A stretch of 48,360 nt of DNA from the NCBI GenBank assembly GCA_024405435.1, contig JAKSOU010000016.1, positions 1 to 48,360 of the forward strand, read 5' to 3'. This document shows, piece after piece, positions 42,463 to 48,360 of this stretch. Position 1 is the first letter of the stretch. Each line of letters begins with the position of its first letter. The notes beneath the pieces are model-generated. The model worked only from the letters and a program-made list of their open reading frames with translations. It did not search any database and was not told the DNA's origin. The translations under genes were made by a program, and so were the position numbers. This DNA is from Akkermansia sp. Lineage in GTDB: Bacteria; Verrucomicrobiota; Verrucomicrobiia; Verrucomicrobiales; Akkermansiaceae.

Positions 42463-44171
42463 TTACCATTGCACTAGGATTGTCGCTCGCGCTGTTGCTG
42501 GGCCTGCTGGCCCAGCGCTTCAACCTCTCGCCCCTGGTGGGCTACATCTTCGCCGGCATATTGGCGGCGCAGGACTGGTGGGGCGTGCCCGTGAACAAGG
42601 TGATGATTGACCACTGCTCAGACTTTGCGGTGATCCTGCTGCTGTTCGGGGTGGGTCTCCAGTTCCACTTCAAGGATCTGGTGGCGGTGCAGAAGGTGGC
42701 GGTGCCGGGCGCGCTGCTGTGCATTGCGCTCATGGTGGGGGCGGGCACGCTGGCGTTCTCATACTTCGGCATGGCGGCGGGGTGGACTCCGTGCGTGATG
42801 TACGGCCTGTGCATCTGCGTATCCAGCACGGTGGTGCTCACCCGCGTGCTGGCGGACAACCACATCCTCTCCACGGCCGCCGGGCACACGGCGCTGGGCT
42901 GGCTGGTGGTGGAGGACATCTTCACCATCCTGCTGCTGGTGCTGCTGCCGGCGGTGTTCGGAGGGGGAGACCTGCTGCGGGAGTTCTTGTGGATGGTGCT
43001 GAAGCTGGGCGTGCTCGTGCTTGTGGTGGGCTATGCGGGCAGGTTCTTCATCTCCAAGGTGCTTTCCCGCATCTCCCGCGGCAACTCCAATGAGCTCTTC
43101 ACCCTCGCCGTCCTCGTGGCAGCTCTCGGCATCGCCGTGCTCTCCGACCGCACGTTCAACGCCTCCACGGAATTCGGCGCGTTCCTTTCCGGCATGGTGC
43201 TGGGGCAGAGCAAGTACGCCGCGCGCGCCGCGGGGGACGCCCTGCCGATGCGCGATGCGTTCGCGGTGCTGTTCTTCCTGTCCATCGGCATGGGATTCGA
43301 GATAGGCGGGCTGGTGGAGCACTGGCACCTGGCGCTGGCCACGCTGTGCGCGTGCATGCTGGTGAAGCCGCTCGCTGCGTACTTCGTCATCCGCATCATG
43401 GGCAAGTCACGCCGCCTGGCCATCAAGGTGGCCGCCGCGCTCTCCCAGATTGGTGAATTCTCGTTCATCCTGGCCGCGCTCATGGTGGAGCGCTACCACG
43501 TGCTGCCGCACGCCGCCGTGAACGTCATCACCGGCGTGGCCATCGTCTCCATCTTCATCAACGCCTCCTGCTACCGCTTCATCCCCATGCTCATCGATTC
43601 CCTGGAGAGGCGCGGCGTCAACCTCATGCCCGAACCGGACTCCTCGAACGTGCCGGAACCCGCGGAGGATGTGGACCGCGTCATCGTGGTGGGATACGGC
43701 CCCTGCGGCGAGCTGGTGTGCGATATCCTGCGCCGCAACCATTTCGAGGTGGTGGTGCTGGAGATGAACATCGACACCGTGACGCACCTGGCGGAGCAGG
43801 GCATCCCCGCCATGTACGGTGATGCCCGCCTGCGCTCCATCCTCTCCATGGCGGGCGTGGAGATGGCCCACTCCATCATCGTGACCGCCCCAGCCGCTCC
43901 CGCCAAGGAGATTGCCTCCGCCGCACGCAGCCTCAACCCCAACATCCGCGTGCTCGCCCACACCGCCTATATCCGCAACGCACACGACCTCCTGCAGGGC
44001 GGCGCGGAAGCCGCCTTCTCCGGCGAGGCCTCCGCCGCGGTGGACATGGCGGCCCACCTGCTCACGCGCGAGGGGCTGACCCCGGAGGACGCGCATCGCC
44101 AGGGCGAGGTCGCCCTGCGCCGCATCTTCGGCCACACCACCGCCGAGGACGCGGAGGAAGAACCCGCCTGA
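42459..44171 (+). CDS. Kef-type (CPA2) monovalent cation/proton antiporter
   Basis: A protein of about 570 residues with some 12 membrane segments and a C-terminal RCK_N domain (VIVVGYGPCGELVCDILRRN, Rossmann GxGxxG). It is like YbaL/KefB: ILLLFGVGLQFHFKDL, CVSSTVVLTRVLAD, EFGAFLSGMVLGQS, LFFLSIGMGFEI and ALSQIGEFSFIL. It probably exports K+ or Na+ in exchange for protons. The GTG at 42459 overlaps the previous TGA (GTGA); GTG at 42441 is an alternative start. Confidence 0.93.
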   Translation: MITIALGLSLALLLGLLAQRFNLSPLVGYIFAGILAAQDWWGVPVNKVMIDHCSDFAVILLLFGVGLQFHFKDLVAVQKVAVPGALLCIALMVGAGTLAFSYFGMAAGWTPCVMYGLCICVSSTVVLTRVLADNHILSTAAGHTALGWLVVEDIFTILLLVLLPAVFGGGDLLREFLWMVLKLGVLVLVVGYAGRFFISKVLSRISRGNSNELFTLAVLVAALGIAVLSDRTFNASTEFGAFLSGMVLGQSKYAARAAGDALPMRDAFAVLFFLSIGMGFEIGGLVEHWHLALATLCACMLVKPLAAYFVIRIMGKSRRLAIKVAAALSQIGEFSFILAALMVERYHVLPHAAVNVITGVAIVSIFINASCYRFIPMLIDSLERRGVNLMPEPDSSNVPEPAEDVDRVIVVGYGPCGELVCDILRRNHFEVVVLEMNIDTVTHLAEQGIPAMYGDARLRSILSMAGVEMAHSIIVTAPAAPAKEIASAARSLNPNIRVLAHTAYIRNAHDLLQGGAEAAFSGEASAAVDMAAHLLTREGLTPEDAHRQGEVALRRIFGHTTAEDAEEEPA

Positions 44172-44187
44172 CACATTTCCCACCGCC

Positions 44188-44601
44188 ATGGAAGAGACAT
44201 TCGACGAGCGCATGCAGGAACTGCTGGACGACCTCTCTGTGTTCGACAACTGGACGGAGAAGTACGAGTACATCATCGACCTGGGGCGCGGGCTGCCGCC
44301 CATGCCGGAGCAATACCGGCGCGACGAGAACCTCATCAAGGGCTGCCAGAGCCGCGTGTGGGTGGGAACGGAGCTGAGCGGCGGCAAGCTGCTGGTGCAT
44401 GCCGACAGCGACTCGCTCATCACCAAGGGGCTCATCGCCATCTTCATCCGCCTGCTCTCCGGGCTCACCCCGCGGCAGGTGGCGGAGGCGGACCTCACCC
44501 CGCTGCACGAGAGCGGCCTGCGGGAGCACCTGGCCTCCACCCGCGCCAATGCGCTCAACACCATGGAAGCCACCATCCGCGCGGCTGCTGGTCGCTCCTA
44601 A
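44188..44601 (+). CDS. sufE: SufE-like sulfur acceptor
   Basis: A 137-residue SufE. It accepts sulfur from SufS on Cys53 (LIKGCQSRVWVG) and passes it to SufB. Family features are EKYEYIIDLGRGLPPMP, SDSLITKGLIAIFIRLLSG and the C-terminal helix. It is 16 bases after the antiporter gene and 44 before the next methyltransferase. No sufB, sufC, sufD or sufS gene is in the window; SufT lies at 22760. Confidence 0.95.
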   Translation: MEETFDERMQELLDDLSVFDNWTEKYEYIIDLGRGLPPMPEQYRRDENLIKGCQSRVWVGTELSGGKLLVHADSDSLITKGLIAIFIRLLSGLTPRQVAEADLTPLHESGLREHLASTRANALNTMEATIRAAAGRS

Positions 44602-44634
44602 TCCTAATCTTAATCCTAATTGCCGCTCCGCGGC
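44596..44634. repeat. Short composite repeat: TAATCC hexamers plus GC hairpin
   Basis: About four TAATCC-type hexamers (44596-44620) followed by GCCGC-TCC-GCGGC (44622-44634), a 5-bp stem with a 3-base loop. The plan matches the other intergenic repeats but the unit is six bases. Confidence 0.6.
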
Positions 44635-44644
44635 TTCCCTGTTC

Positions 44645-45526
44645 ATGGATACGCTGCAAGAGCTCATCAACATGCGCCGCGCGGAGATTCCCGCGCACAC
44701 GGACGCCTTCCGCGTGGTGGACGGCACGGTGTGGCCAGGCGTGTTCATCGATGCGCTGGCGGACCGCCTGCTGGTGTCGCTGCGGGATACCGCGCTGCCG
44801 CGCGGGCTGCGCGATTTGCTGGAGCAGACCGGGCGCGCCGTCTTCGTGAAGCGGCTGGACAAGGACGTGAAGGAGCCGCCGCGCCAGCTCTGCGGCCCGC
44901 CGCTGCCGCTGCGGTTCCACATCTTGGAGAACGGCGTGCGCTACATCATGGACATGGCGGCGGGGTACTCCCAGGGGCTTTTCCTGGACCAGAGGCTCAA
45001 CCGCGCGGAGGTGCGCCGCCTCTGCCGCCCGGGCATGACCCTGCTCAACACCTTCGCCTACACCGGCGGCTTCTCCGTGTGCGCCGCACTGGCCGGCGCC
45101 ACCGCCACCACGCTGGACCTGGCCCAGCCCTGCCTCACCTGGTGCCGCGAGAACATGCAGGCCAACGGCGTGGATGATTCCAGGCACTTCTTCTGCAAGG
45201 GAGACACCCTGCACTGGCTGGACCGCTTCGCCCGCCAGGGCCGCACCTTCGATGCCATCGTGCTGGACCCGCCCACCTTCTCGCGCGACGAGAAGGGGCG
45301 CGTGTGGCGCGTGGAGCGGGATTACGGCATGCTGGTGGAAAAGGCCGCCGCCTGCCTCTCCCCCAACGGCTGGATTCTCTGCACCACTAACTGCCGCAAG
45401 CTCACCCACGCCGCTTTCCGCGCCATGGTGCAGTCCGCCGCTCCCTCCGCCACCCTCACCCACGCCCCCATGCCCCCGGATTTCAACGGCGAGGATTATC
45501 TCAAATGCCTTTGGTGCCGGTTTTGA
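44645..45526 (+). CDS. RlmI/RlmK-like SAM-dependent methyltransferase
   Basis: A 293-residue methyltransferase: SQGLFLDQRLNRAEVRRLC, SAM motif LLNTFAYTGGFSVCAALAG, catalytic motif IVLDPPTFSRDEKG and CTTNCRKLTHAAF. It has a short divergent N-terminus instead of a full PUA domain, so it resembles the C-terminal RlmK half of RlmL (m7G2069 of 23S rRNA). It is the second enzyme of this type within 5 kb. The start is the first ATG after the small repeat. Confidence 0.9.
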   Translation: MDTLQELINMRRAEIPAHTDAFRVVDGTVWPGVFIDALADRLLVSLRDTALPRGLRDLLEQTGRAVFVKRLDKDVKEPPRQLCGPPLPLRFHILENGVRYIMDMAAGYSQGLFLDQRLNRAEVRRLCRPGMTLLNTFAYTGGFSVCAALAGATATTLDLAQPCLTWCRENMQANGVDDSRHFFCKGDTLHWLDRFARQGRTFDAIVLDPPTFSRDEKGRVWRVERDYGMLVEKAAACLSPNGWILCTTNCRKLTHAAFRAMVQSAAPSATLTHAPMPPDFNGEDYLKCLWCRF

Positions 45527-45561
45527 AGGGCTGTCCGCCTACGCGCGCGATTAATATTACC

Positions 45562-45589
45562 TTGACGTTTTCGTCTGGTTTTCTATAAT
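45562..45589 (+). promoter_or_regulatory. Predicted promoter of the PEP-CTERM protein gene
   Basis: TTGACG (45562-45567), 16 bases, TATAAT (45584-45589). It gives a leader of about 14 bases with no Shine-Dalgarno sequence. Confidence 0.7.
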
Positions 45590-45609
45590 TAGACTAAAAT
45601 TTGTTATCT

Positions 45610-48294
45610 ATGAGAAAGACAAGAACCCTTGTGCTGGCGCTTGCGCTGGCCTCCGTTGCCCCTGCCTTTGCTGATGTGAAGTACGATGCCCTGCGGCCGC
45701 AGGAAATCATCACCGTGGCTGAGGGCCAGACCATCAGCAACTCCGATCCCTCCTTCACCGTGGACCTCTCCCAGGAGCAGATCGGCAAGAAGACCAACAA
45801 CCGCACCGCCATTGCCAAGGACGGCCAGGGCACCCTGCTGCTCGACCAGGATGTGGACATGTTCTGCTCCCTGGTGGTGCGCGAGGGCACCCTGCTCATC
45901 AAGGACACGGCCGTGACGGACCACCCGTACGTAGAGACCCCCGTGCTGACGGTGGGCGGCATCAACGCGCAGGTGGTGCTGGACAACGCCACCTTCACCC
46001 AGTCCCTCAAGTACAACCGCGGCTATGTGGCGGCGGTGTGCGTGGGCGGGCGTGACGGCGACGGCACGTTCACCCTGCAGAACGGCGCGGAGTTCACCCA
46101 CACCCAGACCATGTTCGTGGGCGGCGTCTCCCGTGTGGCCCCGCTGGACGACAACGACACGAACGCGCACATCTGCGGCTCCTACCTCTCCACGGAGGGG
46201 GATGCCCTCTTCCGCGACAAGGCGGGCGCCGAGGGCGGTTTCTCCAACCCGTTCGTGGGCTCCACCGGCACCCGCCCGAGCACCGGAACGGTCAACGTGC
46301 TCTCCGGCTCCAAGTACAACAGCGGTATCGGCTTCTACGCCGGCAACGGCACCATCAACGTTGACGGCGAGGGCTCCGTCATCAATTCCGGCGTGCGCGC
46401 CGCTTCGGCCGACTACACCTGGCTGGGCTGGGTGCAGTCCCCCCTGGCCAAAACCGTGGTCAACATCACCAACGGCGGCGTGTTCAACGTGGGCGTGCAG
46501 GCGGCGCAGACACTCTACACCACCTACTACTCCGACTCCACCGCGGAAATCAACATCTCCGGCCAGGGCTCCGCCTTCAACACCAGCGGCATCGCCTACA
46601 TCGCCTGCGGCACGGCTGCCAACTGCCGCACCTCCATCCGCGTGGACGACCACGGCACCCTCCACGCCGCCCAGAACCTCTTGATGAGCTACCGGGGGCA
46701 GAATTCCTCCCTGCAGGTCACCAACGGCGGTGATGTCGTTGCGGACGCACAGTTCTACATCGGCGCCAACGGCTGGGTGGATGTGGACGCCGCCTCCACC
46801 GTGCACGCCAACCAGACCTACCTGCTGGAAGGCGCCGCCTTCTTTAACCGCGGCACCATTGCGCGCAACGACAGCGTGGCGGAGCTCCCGGAGAGTATCT
46901 TCGTGGCCCTGGGCCGCGGCAGCAGGTTCCAGACCGGTACCGCCACCCTCAGCGGCAGGGAGGATCCCAACCGCGAGGACACCGACCCCGTGGACGTACG
47001 CTACGCCACCGGACTGGATGGAGTGAAAGTGACCTACTGCGACAACGGCGGCGCCGACAAGGCGGTCACCATCGGCGCCCTGCTGGAGGGCGACACCGTG
47101 ATGCAGTACATCAAGAAGGCGGATATCGAGACCATCAACGCCGCGGTGAAGGACGGGCTGGCGCTGGAGGACGTGGCGGGCTACGAGCTGAAGTTCCTGC
47201 ACGAGGTCGGCAAGCTGGTGACCCTGGAGTACACCACGGATGAGCTCAACAAGAAGGACGGCGAGGAACGCCTGGTGGTTGCGGGCGGCACCGTGCTCGT
47301 TTCCGATGGCGAAAAGCAGGACCTGGACACCAAGGTGGGCACCATCGGCTCCTACCGCGACCAGGCCGCCGAAACCACCGCCCACCTGGCCGTTTCCGAG
47401 ACGCAGGCCGACAGCGTGGTCTACTGGCACGGCACCGGCATTGAGACCGTGGCCGGGGAGACCGCCTTCTTCAACAAGGATTTCAACCTGGATATCAAGG
47501 ACGGCGCCGGAACCCTCACCGTGGTGACCGACAGCGAGCTGGTCAACGAGTCCGATAAAATCAAGGCCCTCATCACCGTGCAGGACGGCGCCGTGCTCAG
47601 CAACAGGGGCGTGCTCCACTCCGAGACCGTGGTGGAGCAGGGCGGCACCCTCAAGGGCGCCGGCACCATTGCCGCCACCACCGTGCGCGGCAACCTCGTC
47701 GTGGGCAACTCTCCCGGCCTGGTGACCGCCAAGGGCGACCTCACGCTCGCCCCTGCCTCCAACACCACCTTCAGCGTGGCCGGGCTGGAAAATCCCGCCA
47801 CAGCGGTGATGGGGGGCTGGGATAGCGGCACATACTCCCGCATCTCCCTGCAGGTGGGTGCGGCCTTGGTGCTACAGGAAGGAGAGCGGCAGTTCACCAT
47901 CGAGTTCGGCGGGGAAGACCTCTTGGGGAGCTGCCTGCCCGGCGGGCAGGATACGCCCGTCACGCTCAACCTGCTGCTGGCGGAAGGCTCCGTCACCCTG
48001 CCGCAGGGCTATGTGGGCCAGATGACCGAATACGGCCTAGATATCACCAACCTCATCGACACCGTCTTCCGCGTCACCACGGATGTGGCCGCCGGGCAGG
48101 GCACCGCAGACAACATGTACGTCAACTTCAACGAGGGCGACTACCACTACTACGTCAACCAGGGAGAGGGCGGCACCTACAACCTGACCCTGCGCGGCAG
48201 CGGCACCATCACCCGCGTGCCGGAGCCCGTCACGGGCACGCTGGGCCTGCTGGCGCTTTGCGCGCTGGCGGCCCGCCGCAGGCGCGACCGGTAA
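45610..48294 (+). CDS. Secreted beta-helix/autotransporter-like protein with PEP-CTERM sorting signal
   Basis: An 894-residue exported protein. A signal peptide (MRKTRTLVLALALASVAPAFA) leads to a long body rich in Gly, Asn, Thr and Val with autotransporter-like repeats (for example GDGTFTLQNGAEFTHTQTMFV, NGTINVDGEGSVIN, VRGNLVVGNSPGLVTAKGDL). The end is a PEP-CTERM signal: VPEPVTGT, a hydrophobic stretch LGLLALCALAA, and RRRRDR. PEP-CTERM proteins are cut and anchored by exosortase in bacteria that make exopolysaccharide. There is no outer-membrane barrel, so it is not a type Va autotransporter. Surface or matrix role likely; no enzyme motif seen. Confidence 0.9.
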   Translation: MRKTRTLVLALALASVAPAFADVKYDALRPQEIITVAEGQTISNSDPSFTVDLSQEQIGKKTNNRTAIAKDGQGTLLLDQDVDMFCSLVVREGTLLIKDTAVTDHPYVETPVLTVGGINAQVVLDNATFTQSLKYNRGYVAAVCVGGRDGDGTFTLQNGAEFTHTQTMFVGGVSRVAPLDDNDTNAHICGSYLSTEGDALFRDKAGAEGGFSNPFVGSTGTRPSTGTVNVLSGSKYNSGIGFYAGNGTINVDGEGSVINSGVRAASADYTWLGWVQSPLAKTVVNITNGGVFNVGVQAAQTLYTTYYSDSTAEINISGQGSAFNTSGIAYIACGTAANCRTSIRVDDHGTLHAAQNLLMSYRGQNSSLQVTNGGDVVADAQFYIGANGWVDVDAASTVHANQTYLLEGAAFFNRGTIARNDSVAELPESIFVALGRGSRFQTGTATLSGREDPNREDTDPVDVRYATGLDGVKVTYCDNGGADKAVTIGALLEGDTVMQYIKKADIETINAAVKDGLALEDVAGYELKFLHEVGKLVTLEYTTDELNKKDGEERLVVAGGTVLVSDGEKQDLDTKVGTIGSYRDQAAETTAHLAVSETQADSVVYWHGTGIETVAGETAFFNKDFNLDIKDGAGTLTVVTDSELVNESDKIKALITVQDGAVLSNRGVLHSETVVEQGGTLKGAGTIAATTVRGNLVVGNSPGLVTAKGDLTLAPASNTTFSVAGLENPATAVMGGWDSGTYSRISLQVGAALVLQEGERQFTIEFGGEDLLGSCLPGGQDTPVTLNLLLAEGSVTLPQGYVGQMTEYGLDITNLIDTVFRVTTDVAAGQGTADNMYVNFNEGDYHYYVNQGEGGTYNLTLRGSGTITRVPEPVTGTLGLLALCALAARRRRDR

Positions 48295-48318
48295 CAGATT
48301 TTACCACAGAGAACAACC

Positions 48319-48360
48319 ATGAAAGCGAAATTGCCAAAAATGCTGTTGGCCGCCCTGCTG
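48319..48360 (+). CDS. Start of another exported protein, cut by window edge
   Basis: Fourteen codons, MKAKLPKMLLAALL, look like the beginning of a signal peptide. It follows the PEP-CTERM gene after 24 bases and may be co-transcribed with it. No more can be said. Confidence 0.55.
   Translation, partial: MKAKLPKMLLAALL

Noticed and set aside
22760..44601. A suf operon formed by sufT and sufE
   Set aside because: The two genes are 21 kb apart in different operons and sufB, sufC, sufD and sufS are absent.
45604..47619. Long minus-strand frame opposite the PEP-CTERM gene
   Set aside because: Composition is Val/Gly/His-rich without motifs; the plus strand has signal peptide, repeats and sorting signal.

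Overview
The window is high-GC bacterial chromosome with dense, ordinary gene packing and no rRNA, tRNA, CRISPR array, prophage or complete transposon that I can see. The host is most likely a member of the PVC group, probably Verrucomicrobiota (Akkermansia-like). The main reasons are a secreted beta-helix-like protein ending in a PEP-CTERM sorting signal, a secreted CxPxR sulfatase with a PA14-like tail, a eukaryote-type UDP-glucose pyrophosphorylase, and gene starts with almost no Shine-Dalgarno sequences. This is an inference from gene content, not a proven taxonomic call.

Layout. 1-3095 (minus): a MoxR / DUF58 / DUF4381-like / VWA (Bat-type) operon, cut by the window edge. 3192-6236 (minus): NAD synthetase, an RppH-like Nudix hydrolase and TrmO. 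6338-8041 (minus): a Sel1 lipoprotein-like secreted protein and an iron alcohol dehydrogenase, closed by a strong terminator. 8165-11069 (minus): a one-chain CoaE-Rho fusion followed by a Xer tyrosine recombinase. 11328-12704 (plus): a membrane-anchored ankyrin-like protein. 12762-14476 (minus): a HAD-FolB fusion overlapping a membrane-anchored PIN protein. 14643-18498 (minus): L-aspartate oxidase, a secreted protein of unknown function and a YghZ-like aldo/keto reductase. 18609-25010: sulfatase (plus), SLC13/RCK transporter (minus), SufT, a small unknown protein and a MalY/PatB-type PLP enzyme (plus). 25086-29712 (minus): topoisomerase III, an SBF/YfeH transporter and a YwaF-like membrane protein. 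29957-34572 (plus): a tightly overlapping five-gene operon built around two paralogous ankyrin proteins. 34743-39090 (minus): rpmH-rnpA-yidD-yidC and UDP-glucose pyrophosphorylase, flanked by inverted copies of a composite repeat. 39314-41021 (minus): an Arg/Gly-rich protein whose heptad-repeat tail is separated from the body by a one-base frameshift. 41170-48360 (plus): two RlmI/RlmK-like methyltransferases, a Kef-type antiporter, SufE, the PEP-CTERM protein and the start of another secreted protein.

How the genes work together. NadB and NadE are both NAD-synthesis enzymes but sit 9 kb apart. SufT and SufE are Fe-S assembly factors away from any suf operon. RpmH-RnpA-YidD-YidC form the usual ribosome/membrane-insertion cluster but without dnaA beside it. 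The sulfatase and SLC13 genes are convergent and may share sulfate, which is inference only.

Most noteworthy. (1) Good sigma70-type promoters place the predicted transcription start on the start codon for at least six genes, suggesting widespread leaderless mRNA. (2) There are two fusions, CoaE-Rho and HAD-FolB. (3) A family of intergenic composite repeats joins AT-rich 6-7-mers to a GC hairpin with a 3-base loop. (4) A C11 tract sits upstream of the ankyrin operon. (5) A frameshift lies before an intact (EEAPAPV)n tail.
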